The notes beneath the pieces are model-generated. The model had not been told where the DNA came from. It saw only the letters and a list, made by a program, of their open reading frames with translations, and did not search any database. 64,000 nt of DNA from an uncultured Collinsella sp. (GTDB lineage: Bacteria > Actinomycetota > Coriobacteriia > Coriobacteriales > Coriobacteriaceae). The position numbers and the translations under genes are program-made. The stretch lies in NCBI GenBank assembly GCA_900541725.1, contig UQLB01000002.1, positions 62,001-126,000 of the forward strand. Reading direction: 5' to 3'. Numbering within the stretch: the stretch's first letter is position 1; each line of letters begins with the position of its first letter. Below are positions 7,029 through 15,700 of this stretch, one piece after another.

Positions 7029-9032
7029 ATGGCTAAGTTTGACATCATCGCCGCGACCGGTTGCCCGACCGGCATTGCGCACACCTTCATGGCGAAGGAG
7101 GCGCTGGAGAAGGCTGCTGCCGAGCGTGGTCTGACCATTAAGGTCGAGACACATGGCCAGGTCGGTGTCGAGAACGAGCTCACCAAGAGTGAGATCGCTG
7201 GTGCCAAGGCCGTCGTCGTCGCAGCCGATAAGGATGTCCAGGCTGAGCGTTTCGCCGGCAAGCCCATGGTTTCCGTCGGTGTTTCCAAGGCCCTGTCCGT
7301 CGAGGCCGCCGGAAAGCTGATCGACCGCGCGCTCGCCGCCAAGGGCGACGACACGGTTGCCGCTGCCGCCGATGTCGAGGACGAGGTCGAGGAGAAGGAG
7401 TCCATCGGTCACGTCATCTACAAGCACCTCATGAACGGCGTCAGCCACATGCTGGTCTTCGTCGTTGCCGGTGGTGTTCTGACCGCCATTTCGTTCCTGT
7501 GGGGCATCACGTCCTTTGATTCGACGGCTGCCGACTACAACAGCTTTGCCGCGATGCTCAAGATTATCGGCGGTATCGCCATGAACCTCATGGTTCCGGT
7601 GCTCTCCGCTTACATCGCCGAGTCCATCGGCAAGCGCCCGGCGCTCGTCCCCGGTTTTGTTGCCGGTATGATTGCCATCCAGGGTCTTCCCATCAACGCC
7701 GATACCGGCATGATCGACGCTGGAGGCTCGGGTGTGGGCTTCGGCTTCCTGGGCGGCATCGTCGGCGGCTTCCTCGCTGGCTATGTCATCCTGCTGCTCG
7801 AGAAGGCTTTCTCTAAAATTCCCGCGAGCCTTAATGGCCTGAAGGCAATCTTCCTGTATCCGCTGTGCTCTACCGCCATCGTCGGCCTGGTCATGCTCGG
7901 TATTTCCGGCCCCATGGCTGCCATTAACCAGGGCATGATGGATTTCCTGCAGAGCCTCGGTAACTCCGGTCCGGCGATCCTTGGCCTGGCCATCGGCTGC
8001 ATGTGCGCCTTTGATATGGGCGGCCCGGTCAACAAGGCTGCTTACGCTACTGGCACCTTCCTGCTCGGTACCGCTCTCGAAGCTGGCGTCGGCACCGAGA
8101 CCTACAACTTCGGCACCAACTTCATGGCTGCCGTCTCCGCCGCTTGCATCGTTCCGCCGCTGATCACCACCTTCGCCGTCGTTGTCGGCAAGAAGTACTT
8201 CAGCCAGGAGGATCATGACGCCGGTATCGTCAACCTCATCCTTGGTTGCACCCACATCACCGAGGGCGCCATTCCGTTCATGACCAAGAACATCTGGCCC
8301 GTCATGCCCATCATGATGCTCGGTTCTTCCATCGCTTCCATCTTGACCATCTTCTTCAACGTTCACGATCCGGCGCCTCACGGCGGCTTCCTGGTCCTGC
8401 CTGTTGTCGAGAACGGTCCGCTGTGGGTCCTCGCGATCCTCATCGGCACTGTGGTCGGTGGCATCCTGTTCGTGGCCTTCAAGAAGTACGACTTCGAGAA
8501 GAATCAGAAGGCCGCTCCTGTAGCCAAGCCCGTTGAGGCCCCCAAGGCCGCTGCCGTCGAGGCCCCCAAGGCCGAGGCTGCCGACTTCGTGAAGGTCGAG
8601 AATGTCTTTGTCGCCGAGGACTTCGCTTCTCGTGACGAGGCTCTGAGCTTCGTTTCCAACCAGGCCGTCAAGGCAGGTATCGCCAGCGACGCCGACGCCG
8701 TGATGAACGCCTTCCTGGCTCGCGAGGCCGAGGGCACCACGGGCATGATGGAGGGCTTCGCCATCCCGCATGCCAAGTCCGACGCCATTACCGAGGCTGC
8801 CGTCATCGTCGTTAAGGACGAGTCCGGCGTGACCGGTTGGGACACCATGGACGGCGCTCCCGTTAACGTGGCTATCGCCCTGCTCATCCCGGGTGCCCAG
8901 GCTGGCACCACGCACCTCAAGATCCTGTCCAAGGTCGCCGAGGCGCTCATGGACGAGGACTTCCGTGCCACCGTCAAGGGTTCCACCAACGCCGCCGAGA
9001 TCGCCAAGACGATTAACGCCCGTCTGGTCTAA
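7029..9032 (+). CDS. fruA: Fructose-type PTS permease, fused EIIB-EIIC-EIIA
   Basis: A 667-residue membrane protein that imports and phosphorylates a sugar, probably fructose, using phosphate from HPr. Domains in order: EIIB with the phospho-cysteine Cys12 (ATGCPTGIAHTFMA); EIIC with about eight to ten membrane segments (residues about 130-490); an Ala/Pro/Lys-rich linker; and EIIA with the phospho-histidine His581 (AIPHAKSD). The ATG at 7029 follows AAGGAGGG, so the longer open frame from 6957 is not used. Mannosyl-glycerate or 2-O-substrate variants of the family are possible. The neighbouring RpiR gene, ptsH, ptsI and PfkB kinases support fructose or a related ketose. Confidence 0.93.
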   Translation: MAKFDIIAATGCPTGIAHTFMAKEALEKAAAERGLTIKVETHGQVGVENELTKSEIAGAKAVVVAADKDVQAERFAGKPMVSVGVSKALSVEAAGKLIDRALAAKGDDTVAAAADVEDEVEEKESIGHVIYKHLMNGVSHMLVFVVAGGVLTAISFLWGITSFDSTAADYNSFAAMLKIIGGIAMNLMVPVLSAYIAESIGKRPALVPGFVAGMIAIQGLPINADTGMIDAGGSGVGFGFLGGIVGGFLAGYVILLLEKAFSKIPASLNGLKAIFLYPLCSTAIVGLVMLGISGPMAAINQGMMDFLQSLGNSGPAILGLAIGCMCAFDMGGPVNKAAYATGTFLLGTALEAGVGTETYNFGTNFMAAVSAACIVPPLITTFAVVVGKKYFSQEDHDAGIVNLILGCTHITEGAIPFMTKNIWPVMPIMMLGSSIASILTIFFNVHDPAPHGGFLVLPVVENGPLWVLAILIGTVVGGILFVAFKKYDFEKNQKAAPVAKPVEAPKAAAVEAPKAEAADFVKVENVFVAEDFASRDEALSFVSNQAVKAGIASDADAVMNAFLAREAEGTTGMMEGFAIPHAKSDAITEAAVIVVKDESGVTGWDTMDGAPVNVAIALLIPGAQAGTTHLKILSKVAEALMDEDFRATVKGSTNAAEIAKTINARLV

Positions 9033-9069
9033 TTCCACAGTACGCGAATAACATCGCGCCCTGTAACAA

Positions 9070-9104
9070 AGGCGGAGTCCCTCTCCAGGGGCTCCGCCTT
9101 TTTC
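9070..9104 (+). terminator. Rho-independent terminator after fruA
   Basis: Arms AGGCGGAG (9070-9077) and CTCCGCCT (9092-9099) close a stem that is followed by a run of T. Confidence 0.9.
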
Positions 9105-9120
9105 ATGCTCCTTCTTCTAT

Positions 9121-9185
9121 GTTGTGGTGAAATAAGGACTGTTTAACCATTTCAACCCTAAATTCAGTCCCTATTTCACCGCGAC
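9121..9185. repeat. Dispersed palindromic element, family A, copy 1
   Basis: A 65-bp element bounded by inverted ends GTGGTGAAATAAGGACTG and CAGTCCCTATTTCACCGC, with few mismatches between the arms. The same ends recur at 39933-39999 and 56153-56220, so this is a dispersed REP- or MITE-like family. It contains no coding sequence. The interior differs between copies. Confidence 0.8.
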
Positions 9186-9293
9186 TTAGAAGAAGGGGAT
9201 AGCGCGGCCCGTCTATCGGATCGTCCGTGCGGACAAATATTCAGCCAGAATTCCGTTCGCACGATATTGCTCTGGACCGACCGAGTTTCCGCA

Positions 9294-9422
9294 GCTCGCC
9301 TGCCCGGCGGGGCAATTAAGTTTGTCGCGAGTTCCGCACGCAAAGGAAAGCACTTAATGTGCTTTCCGTCTTGCGCAGGACTGTAGAGCAGCAAACTTAA
9401 TCGCCCCGCCCGGCAGGCGAGC
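9294..9422. repeat. Nested hairpin element, family B, copy 1
   Basis: Outer arms of 31 bases (9294-9324 and 9392-9422) are complementary except at two positions. An inner hairpin at 9345-9367 has arms GGAAAGCAC/GTGCTTTCC around a TTAAT loop. Unpaired flanks (GCGAGTTCCGCACG on one side, GCGCAGGACTGT on the other) match those of copy 2 at 47079-47193 when this copy is read on the - strand. The 9033-9560 gap holds a terminator, this element, family A copy 1 and the ptsH leader; no gene is seen in it. Confidence 0.75.
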
Positions 9423-9560
9423 GGACAGCGAACGACATCTGTCCAACAATTCGTGCGAAACACAATGAAAAACCGTTTGATGTGAGTTAATATAAACAAC
9501 GTCGTGAATCTGACTCCTGCCACATGCATGACAGGGGTTAAACACAAAAAGGAGTCAACT

Positions 9561-9824
9561 ATGGTTTCTGAGAAGGCTACCCTCGTTAATCCTCAGGGTC
9601 TGCACATGCGTCCGGCTGGTCTGTTCGCCTCCACCATGGGCAAGTACGCCTGTGACGTGACGGTCGTCACCCCCGAGAAGGAGGTCAACGGCAAGTCCCC
9701 GATGGCCCTCATGGCTGCTGGTATCCCCTGCGGTACCGAGGTCGAGGTCAAGTGCGACGGCGCCGACGAGGCCGAGGCTCTGGCTGCTGCCATCGAGCTC
9801 ATCAAGAGCGGTCTTGGCGAGTAG
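9561..9824 (+). CDS. ptsH: Phosphocarrier protein HPr
   Basis: The 87-residue PTS carrier that takes phosphate from Enzyme I and passes it to EIIA domains. His15, the phosphorylated residue, is in NPQGLHMRPAG. Ser46 in NGKSPMALMAAG is the regulatory site used by HPr kinase in Firmicutes; no HPr kinase gene is in the window. The ATG at 9561 follows AAAAAGGAGT; the longer open frame from 9504 is not supported. A terminator-like hairpin follows at 9870-9906, before ptsI. Confidence 0.96.
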   Translation: MVSEKATLVNPQGLHMRPAGLFASTMGKYACDVTVVTPEKEVNGKSPMALMAAGIPCGTEVEVKCDGADEAEALAAAIELIKSGLGE

Positions 9825-9869
9825 AACTCAAACGGGTCGCATGTTGAACAACTAAGTTCATATTTGGGG

Positions 9870-9906
9870 GCGCAGTGACCTGTTGTAAGGTAACTGCGCT
9901 CTTTTG
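9870..9906 (+). terminator. Terminator or attenuator between ptsH and ptsI
   Basis: Stem GCGCAGT/ACTGCGC extended by ACCT/AGGT, with a six-base loop, followed by TCTTTTGT. Its position inside the ptsHI pair suggests partial termination, giving more HPr than Enzyme I. Confidence 0.8.
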
Positions 9907-9951
9907 TCATGGATATGGCAAAACGCTTTATCACATGACACGGAGAGAGGA

Positions 9952-11661
9952 ATGGGAATGTATCAGGGAGTCAACGCTTCCGAGGGCATCGGTATCGGCA
10001 CCGTCATGGTCGCCGTCGATCCCGACTTGACGTTTGAGCCGCACGAGGTTGCTGATTCGGCAGCAGAGAAGGAGCGCTATCAGTCCGCTCTTTCGGTCTT
10101 CTGCGAGAAGACCCAGGCTCAGGCCGACCACATGAAGGAGACGGTGGGCGAGGCCGAGGCCGAGATCATGAGCGGACACATTGTCCTGGCTCAGGACCCG
10201 GGCATGACCGACGCCATCAACGCCGCCATTGACGGCGGTACCTGCGCCGAGCAGGCGCTCATGGACACCTCGACCATGTTCGAGAACATGTTCCTGTCCA
10301 TGGACGACGAGATGTTCCGTCTTCGCGCGGCTGACATCGCCGACATCCGCACCGGTATTCTGGCCGAGCTGCTGGGCAAGGAGGTCGTCGACCTCTCCGT
10401 CCTGCCCGAGAACACTGTCGTTGTCGTGCACGACCTCACGCCGTCCATGACCGCCACGATCGATAAGGCCCACGTTGCCGGTATCGTCACCGAGACCGGT
10501 GGCCGCACGTCGCACTCCGCGATCATTGCGCGCGCCCTCGAGATCCCGGCTGTCCTTTCGGTCTCCAACAGCTGCACCGCACTGCGCAACGGCATGATCG
10601 TTGTCGTCGACGGCGGCAAGGGTATCGTCGAGGCCGATCCCGACGAGGAGACGCTCGCCGCCTACACCGCCAAGGCCGAGGCCTTCGCTGCCGAGAAGGC
10701 AGCCCTCGAGGCCTTCCGTGGCAAGCCGTCCGTGACTGCCGATGGCATCAAGAAGATCATCGCCTGCAACATCGGCAACCCCGATGACGTGTCCAACGCG
10801 CTCGATCACGACGCCGAGGCTATCGGTCTGTTCCGCTCCGAGTTCCTGTTCATGGACTCCGCTGAGCTTCCTTCCGAGGAGGAGCAGTTCAACGCCTACC
10901 GTAAGGTCGCCAGCGCGCTCAAGGGTGCTCCGGTCATCATCCGCACGCTCGATGTGGGTGGCGACAAGGAGATTCCGTATCTGCATATGGTCAAGGAAGA
11001 CAACCCCTTCATGGGCTTCCGCGCCGTGCGTTACTGCCTGGCCAATCCCGACCAGTACAAGGTCCAGCTCCGCGCTCTGCTGCGCGCTAGCGCCTTCGGT
11101 GACGTCAAGATCATGATCCCGCTCGTCACCTGCGTCGAGGAGGTCTTGGCTGTCAAGGAGCTCGTCGAGCAGTGCAAGGCCGAGCTGACCGAAGAGGGTC
11201 GCAAGTTCAACGAGAACATCGAGGTCGGCATCATGGTCGAGACGCCCGCCGCTTCGCTGCTCGCAGACCGTCTTGCCGAGGTCGCTGATTTCTTCTCCAT
11301 CGGCACCAACGACCTGATCGGCTACACCATGTGCGCCGACCGTGGCAACGACACCATCTCCAACCTGTACCAGGTTTACTATCCCGCCGTGCTCCGCTCG
11401 CTCAAGAACATCATCGAGAGCGGCGTGAAGGCCGGCATCATGGTCGGTATGTGCGGCGAGGCCGCTGCCGATCCGCTGCTCGAGCCGCTGCTGATCAGCT
11501 GGGGCCTGGAGGAGTTCTCGATGAGTGCTCCGTCGATCCTGCGCGCCCGTAAGACCATCAGCCAGTGGACCAAGGCCGAGTGCGACGAGCTCGCCGAGAA
11601 GGCGCTCGCCTGCAACACCGCCGCCGAGGTCAAGGCACTGCTCGAGTCCGCAGCTCGCTAA
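9952..11661 (+). CDS. ptsI: PTS Enzyme I (PEP-protein phosphotransferase)
   Basis: Transfers phosphate from PEP to HPr in the cytoplasm. About 569 residues, the normal size. The phospho-histidine is in GGRTSHSAIIARAL (His188 from this start). The PEP-binding TIM barrel shows the family segments TLDVGGDKEIPYL, FRAVRYCL and 'FFSIGTNDLIGYT', and the catalytic Cys region MVGMCGEAAADP. ATG 9952 and ATG 9958 are both possible after GGAGAGAGG; the difference is two residues. The gene is followed after 74 bases by a PfkB kinase gene, with a hairpin but no T-run between, so read-through is likely. Confidence 0.96.
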   Translation: MGMYQGVNASEGIGIGTVMVAVDPDLTFEPHEVADSAAEKERYQSALSVFCEKTQAQADHMKETVGEAEAEIMSGHIVLAQDPGMTDAINAAIDGGTCAEQALMDTSTMFENMFLSMDDEMFRLRAADIADIRTGILAELLGKEVVDLSVLPENTVVVVHDLTPSMTATIDKAHVAGIVTETGGRTSHSAIIARALEIPAVLSVSNSCTALRNGMIVVVDGGKGIVEADPDEETLAAYTAKAEAFAAEKAALEAFRGKPSVTADGIKKIIACNIGNPDDVSNALDHDAEAIGLFRSEFLFMDSAELPSEEEQFNAYRKVASALKGAPVIIRTLDVGGDKEIPYLHMVKEDNPFMGFRAVRYCLANPDQYKVQLRALLRASAFGDVKIMIPLVTCVEEVLAVKELVEQCKAELTEEGRKFNENIEVGIMVETPAASLLADRLAEVADFFSIGTNDLIGYTMCADRGNDTISNLYQVYYPAVLRSLKNIIESGVKAGIMVGMCGEAAADPLLEPLLISWGLEEFSMSAPSILRARKTISQWTKAECDELAEKALACNTAAEVKALLESAAR

Positions 11662-11735
11662 TTTGGTATCAGAGGTAACCGCGTGGTTGGAATGGGCCGG
11701 CCACGCGGCCCTCACATATACAGGGGGTACTGTAA

Positions 11736-12668
11736 ATGTTCTACACGCTAACCGCTAACCCGGCTGTCGACATGACGGTTTCGAGCTCTCCGCTCGAGCC
11801 CGACGAGAACGTCCGCACCGGTTCGGCCAGCTACACGGCTAACGGCAAGGGCCTCGACGTGTCCTTCGCCTTTAAGAAGATGGGCGTCGACACCGTCGCG
11901 CTCGGCTTCTTCGCTGGCTTCACGGGCAAGTTCATCGTCGAGGAGGTCATGAACCTGGGTTGCCTCTGCCGCCCGGTCTGGACCGACGGTATCACGCGCA
12001 TTAACACCTACGTCAACGATGGCCAGCACGAGTACGGCATCCTGAACCCCGGCGCCCCGATCACGCCGCAGCACCAGGAGGAGCTCTACAACATCCTGGA
12101 CACCGCGGGCGATCTCGAGTGCCTGATCGTCTCCGGCTCCGTGCCTCCCAAAGCTACGCCCGACTTCCTGGCTCAGGTCATGGAGCACGCTCAGGCTCGT
12201 GGCGCTGACGTCGTCCTGGACCTGTCCTCCGACAAGCTCAAGGAGCTCGCTCACAAGAAGCCGCTGCTCATCAAGCCGAACCATCACGAGATGAAGGCCA
12301 TCTTCGGCGTGCCGGTCGACACCGACGACGAGGTTCGTGTCGCCATGAAGATGGCTCACGACGCTGGCGTTCAGAACGTGCTGCTCACCCGTGGTAGCCG
12401 CGGCGACGCTTACTTCTCCAACGGCGAGGACATCTGGTACGCCAAGCGTGAGTTCAACATCAAGCTGGTCTCTTCCGTCTGCGCCGGCGACTGCACCCTC
12501 GCTGCGTTCCTGCACAAGTGGTACAGGGATCGCGACAACGTCGAGGAGGCCATGAAGCTCGCTATGGCCACCGGCGCCAACGTTGCCGAGTCCGTCGGCA
12601 TTGGTGACTTCGGTCACGTCGACGAGTACAGCAAGCGCGTTGCTGTCCGCAAGCTCGATCGTCAGTAA
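11736..12668 (+). CDS. PfkB-family hexose-phosphate kinase (1-phosphofructokinase-like), copy 1
   Basis: A 310-residue ribokinase-fold kinase of the FruK/LacC group. It has the N-terminal signature LTANPAVDMT, the NGKGLDVS substrate segment (FruK usually GKGINVA) and a C-terminal CAGDCTLAAF motif containing the catalytic Asp. In most relatives the last motif starts with Gly (GAGD); here and in the next kinase it is Cys. It probably phosphorylates fructose 1-phosphate delivered by the adjacent PTS permease, or tagatose 6-phosphate. It ends at a strong terminator. Confidence 0.85.
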   Translation: MFYTLTANPAVDMTVSSSPLEPDENVRTGSASYTANGKGLDVSFAFKKMGVDTVALGFFAGFTGKFIVEEVMNLGCLCRPVWTDGITRINTYVNDGQHEYGILNPGAPITPQHQEELYNILDTAGDLECLIVSGSVPPKATPDFLAQVMEHAQARGADVVLDLSSDKLKELAHKKPLLIKPNHHEMKAIFGVPVDTDDEVRVAMKMAHDAGVQNVLLTRGSRGDAYFSNGEDIWYAKREFNIKLVSSVCAGDCTLAAFLHKWYRDRDNVEEAMKLAMATGANVAESVGIGDFGHVDEYSKRVAVRKLDRQ

Positions 12669-12696
12669 TCGAAACGCGACATATTCGTGCGCATGC

Positions 12697-12728
12697 GGCG
12701 CCCCGGTTTCGGCCGGGGCGCCTTTTTT
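12697..12728 (+). terminator. Rho-independent terminator between the two PfkB kinase genes
   Basis: Perfect 10-bp stem GGCGCCCCGG/CCGGGGCGCC with a six-base loop and TTTTTT after it. Confidence 0.95.
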
Positions 12729-12817
12729 GTTCCGCCATGGGGGAGAGGTGTCCTGCCGTACTTCATCGCTTCCACACCGTTCACCGAGTTGTCCTAGCCT
12801 TTTACCGATGCGTGGAA

Positions 12818-12823
12818 TATACT
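12818..12823 (+). promoter_or_regulatory. Probable -10 box of the second PfkB kinase gene
   Basis: TATACT stands 34 bases before the start codon. No convincing -35 hexamer is at 16-18 bp. The second kinase gene therefore probably has its own promoter, downstream of the terminator. Confidence 0.4.
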
Positions 12824-12857
12824 TTCATTAACACGTTGCTTCGTGAAAGGAACATTC

Positions 12858-13790
12858 ATGATTTACACGCTCACTGCTAATCCCGCCATTGATTACAACA
12901 TCGCCTGCGACGGCCTTACTGCCAATACCGTCACGCGTACCCGCAATGCCGTCTACACGCCCAACGGCAAAGGCCTCAACGTCTCGTTTACGCTTGACCA
13001 CTATGGTGTCGACACCACGATCCTGGGTTTCTTCGCCGGCTTCTCGGGTGAGTTTATCGTTAAGGGCGCCGAGGCCCTGGGCGTGCCCGTCAAGCCCGTG
13101 TGGACCGACGGTATTACGCGCGTCAATGTGTTCCTCAACGCCGGTCCCGACACCGAGTACAACATGGTCAATGCCGGTGCCGCCATCAATGAGGCCAACG
13201 AGCAGGAGATGTTTGAACTTATCGATTCGCTCGATGACATGACCTGCCTGGTCATCAGCGGCTCGCTGCCTCCCAACACTTCCGAGGGCTTCTTGGCCGA
13301 GGTCCTGCGCCGTGTCAAGGCCAAGGGGGCCGAGTTCGTCCTCGACATCTCGAGCCATCAGCTGGCAGACCTCATTGCTCTGGAGCCACTGCTGATCAAG
13401 CCCAATGACGACGAGCTGCTTGACATCTTTGGCATCAAGGTGAGCGGTGGCGACGACGAGTCCGTCAAGGGCGCTATGGCCGAGCTGCACGCCAAGGGCG
13501 CCAAGAACGTGCTGCTGACCCTTGGTGGCGCCGGTGCGTACTTCTCCAACGGCGAGCATATCTGGTTTGCCAACCGCACCTTCGACGTCAAGCTGCTGTC
13601 GACGGTGTGCGCCGGCGATTCCTCGCTCGCTGCCTTCCTGTCCGTGTGGCACGACGCCCCCGAGCGCGTCGAGGACGCCCTGCGCCTTTCGATGGCCACT
13701 GGCGCCAACGTGGTCGAGTGCCCCGGTCTGGGTGATTTTGCCAAGGTGGACGAATATAAGAAGCACATCGAGGTTCGCCAGGTCTGCTAG
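12858..13790 (+). CDS. PfkB-family hexose-phosphate kinase (1-phosphofructokinase-like), copy 2
   Basis: A close paralogue of the upstream kinase with the same length (310 residues) and motifs: LTANPAIDYN at the start, NGKGLNVSFTLD for substrate binding and CAGDSSLAAF at the active site. The ATG at 12858 is used because GAAAGGAA precedes it; a GTG at 12843 has no ribosome site. The two genes look like a tandem duplication that diverged, since each has its own terminator and this one its own likely promoter. Different substrates (fructose 1-phosphate versus tagatose 6-phosphate) would explain keeping both, but this is inference. Confidence 0.85.
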   Translation: MIYTLTANPAIDYNIACDGLTANTVTRTRNAVYTPNGKGLNVSFTLDHYGVDTTILGFFAGFSGEFIVKGAEALGVPVKPVWTDGITRVNVFLNAGPDTEYNMVNAGAAINEANEQEMFELIDSLDDMTCLVISGSLPPNTSEGFLAEVLRRVKAKGAEFVLDISSHQLADLIALEPLLIKPNDDELLDIFGIKVSGGDDESVKGAMAELHAKGAKNVLLTLGGAGAYFSNGEHIWFANRTFDVKLLSTVCAGDSSLAAFLSVWHDAPERVEDALRLSMATGANVVECPGLGDFAKVDEYKKHIEVRQVC

Positions 13791-13823
13791 TTCCGGCACC
13801 TTGTCTGAATAGTTTGATTATTT

Positions 13824-13860
13824 CGCATCCGTCTTAGACTAGGACGGATGCGTTTTTGTT
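13824..13860 (+). terminator. Rho-independent terminator after second PfkB kinase gene
   Basis: Arms CGCATCCGTC and GACGGATGCG with a nine-base loop, followed by TTTTT. Confidence 0.93.
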
Positions 13861-13954
13861 TATCGGACTTGCGTGTGCAGTGGAGGCTGTTTCTTGCTAG
13901 ACTTCTTGCAGACGCAATCGATAGCCAATTTGATAGTCGCAGGAGGCCATAGGC

Positions 13955-15349
13955 ATGTGCAATGTTTCGCTCAACGGTACTCAACCGTCCGATGCGTCCC
14001 TGCGCGTCCTGCGCGCGCTTGAGGCGGCTGGTCTTGAGGCTTGGTACGTGGGCGGTTGGGTGCGCGACGCCCTGATGGGGTACCCCAGCCACGATGTTGA
14101 TATGTGCTGTAGCGGCCTGTGGCAGGAGTCCAAAGCGGCGCTCGAGGCCGCCGGCATCGCGGTTGTGGAGTCGGGCATTAAATTTGGCGGAATCACGGCT
14201 ATTTCCGATGGCGAGCGTATCGAGGTCACCACGTACCGTCTGGATGGCTTTTACACCGATGGTCGCCATCCCCAGAGTGTGGAGCGTGCCGCCTCGCTCG
14301 AGGACGATCTGGCGCGCCGCGACTTTACCGTCAATGCCATGGCCTGGCATCCCGAGCGCGGGCTTGTCGACCGCTACGACGGCCAGGGTGACTTGGAGCG
14401 CAAGCTGATTCGCGCTGTCGGCGATCCCAAGCGTCGCTTTAACGAGGACGCCCTGCGCATGCTGCGTGCGGTGCGCTTTGCCTGCCGTCTGGACTTTATG
14501 ATTGAGCCCGAGACCAAGCGTGCGCTTGCCGAGTGCGCGCCGCTGCTCGAAGCCGTGGCGCGTGAGCGTGTGGGTATTGAGCTCGAGGGCATTCTTTCGA
14601 CCGGTCATGGGGGAGACGCGATGCTCCGCTATCCCGAGCTCATCTGCGCCGCCGTGCCCGAGTTGGCAGCGGGTCGCGGGTTTGATCAGCGCAGTGTCTA
14701 TCATGCGTTTAACGTCTACGTGCATATCGCCCGTGTGCTGACGGTGGCGGGGGAGCTCGCGCTGTGTGACGGCGTCGCGCCCTCGTCGAGCCTTATGTGG
14801 GCGGCGTTTTTGCACGATGTGTCCAAGCCCGAGTGCTTCACGGTCGATCACGCCGGCAGCGGACACTTCTACGGTCATCCCGAGCTCGGCGCCAAGAAGG
14901 CGCGCGTCATTATGGATCGCCTGGCCCTCTCGAACGACTTGGTGCGCGACGTGTGCCTGCTCATCAAATACCATGACAAGCCGCTGCGCCCCGAGCGCTC
15001 CTGCCTGCTCAATATGATGCGCGCGCTTTCGGGTGAGGGCGTCGACACGGCCCGCCTGATTGACGAGCTCATGGACCTTAAGCGTGCCGACACACTTGGC
15101 AAGGCCCCGTCGTGCTTCTATTATGTTGAGACGATTGAGGAGATGCGCGCGCTGGCGCACGAGCTGCTGAAGGCAGGGGAGCCCTATACGCTCAAGATGC
15201 TCGCCATCAACGGCGGCGACCTGATCCGTGCCGGAGTCAAGCCCGGGCCGGAACTGGGTCAGCTTCTCAACTCCGCCCTCGACGCCGTGATCGAAGACGA
15301 TATTCCCAACGAGCGCGAAGCTCTTTTGGTTCATCTCAACTTGAATTAG
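13955..15349 (+). CDS. cca: CCA tRNA nucleotidyltransferase
   Basis: Adds or repairs the 3' CCA end of tRNAs. The 464-residue protein begins with the class II nucleotidyltransferase domain: GGWVRDALMG, then the metal-binding DVD of HDVDMCC. The tRNA-binding segment has DFTVNAMAW and 'FNEDALRMLRAVRFA'. A C-terminal HD domain is present (FLHDVSKPECF, 'IKYHDKP'), as in many bacterial members with phosphatase activity. The ATG at 13955 follows AGGAGG. Two tRNA genes lie just downstream; both already encode CCA. Confidence 0.95.
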   Translation: MCNVSLNGTQPSDASLRVLRALEAAGLEAWYVGGWVRDALMGYPSHDVDMCCSGLWQESKAALEAAGIAVVESGIKFGGITAISDGERIEVTTYRLDGFYTDGRHPQSVERAASLEDDLARRDFTVNAMAWHPERGLVDRYDGQGDLERKLIRAVGDPKRRFNEDALRMLRAVRFACRLDFMIEPETKRALAECAPLLEAVARERVGIELEGILSTGHGGDAMLRYPELICAAVPELAAGRGFDQRSVYHAFNVYVHIARVLTVAGELALCDGVAPSSSLMWAAFLHDVSKPECFTVDHAGSGHFYGHPELGAKKARVIMDRLALSNDLVRDVCLLIKYHDKPLRPERSCLLNMMRALSGEGVDTARLIDELMDLKRADTLGKAPSCFYYVETIEEMRALAHELLKAGEPYTLKMLAINGGDLIRAGVKPGPELGQLLNSALDAVIEDDIPNEREALLVHLNLN

Positions 15350-15379
15350 CTACCAAGTTTACCTGCGTATTCCATAACC

Positions 15380-15404
15380 TGCCGACAATTTTTCGGCAAT
15401 TTGG
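15380..15404 (+). terminator. Possible weak terminator after cca
   Basis: Six-base stem TGCCGA/TCGGCA with a seven-base loop, followed by ATTTGG. It is short and has an imperfect T-run. Confidence 0.4.
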
Positions 15405-15413
15405 AATTTCTTC

Positions 15414-15442
15414 TTGCGCTGACGTATTTTGTCCCGTATTAT
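15414..15442 (+). promoter_or_regulatory. Sigma-A-type promoter of the tRNA-Glu pair
   Basis: TTGCGC (15414-15419) and TATTAT (15437-15442) are separated by exactly 17 bp, and the -10 box ends 35 bases before the first tRNA. Confidence 0.7.
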
Positions 15443-15476
15443 ATTTCCTCGCAGCACGGCAGTGCAGATGTCATGT

Positions 15477-15553
15477 GGCCCGTTCGTCTAGCGGTTTAGG
15501 ACGCCGCCCTCTCAAGGCGGAGATCACCAGTTCGAATCTGGTACGGGCTACCA
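15477..15553 (+). tRNA. tRNA-Glu (CUC), copy 1
   Basis: A complete cloverleaf: acceptor stem GGCCCGT/ACGGGCT, anticodon stem CCGCC/GGCGG with loop CTCTCAA (anticodon CUC), T-arm with GTTCGAATC, and an encoded CCA end. It reads the GAG codon, which dominates in this GC-rich genome. Confidence 0.97.
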
Positions 15554-15575
15554 CTTCTTTTCTGCTGAGGCTTAT

Positions 15576-15652
15576 GGCCCGTTCGTCTAGCGGTTTAGGA
15601 CGCCGCCCTCTCAAGGCGAAGATCACCAGTTCGAATCTGGTACGGGCTACCA
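15576..15652 (+). tRNA. tRNA-Glu (CUC), copy 2
   Basis: Nearly identical to copy 1, 22 bases downstream and surely co-transcribed. The one visible difference is G to A at the 3' side of the anticodon stem (CCGCC/GGCGA), giving a C27-A43 mismatch at the stem base. The CCA end is encoded. A terminator follows. Confidence 0.95.
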
Positions 15653-15662
15653 CGCATCTGAT

Positions 15663-15700
15663 ACCCGGACTTCCTATGGAAGGCCGGGTTTTTTTATTTT
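15663..15700 (+). terminator. Rho-independent terminator of the tRNA-Glu operon
   Basis: CCCGG-A-CTTCC and GGAAG-G-CCGGG form a stem with one internal mismatch and a short loop, followed by seven T and an AT-rich tail. Confidence 0.93.

Noticed and set aside
6927..9038. 703-residue open frame antisense to fruA
   Set aside because: It mirrors the sense gene exactly, is rich in Asp/Gly/His/Leu as expected from the reverse complement of GC-biased codons, and has no ribosome site or family motif.
9294..9422. Interpreting the nested hairpin as an integron attC site
   Set aside because: No integrase, gene cassettes or attC core-site sequences accompany it, and both copies lie between ordinary core genes.
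9931..11715. 594-residue open frame antisense to ptsI
   Set aside because: Same artefact of strong third-position GC bias; the sense frame encodes a complete Enzyme I.
13787..15334. 515-residue open frame antisense to cca
   Set aside because: A shadow of the real CCA-adding enzyme; no recognisable protein wording.
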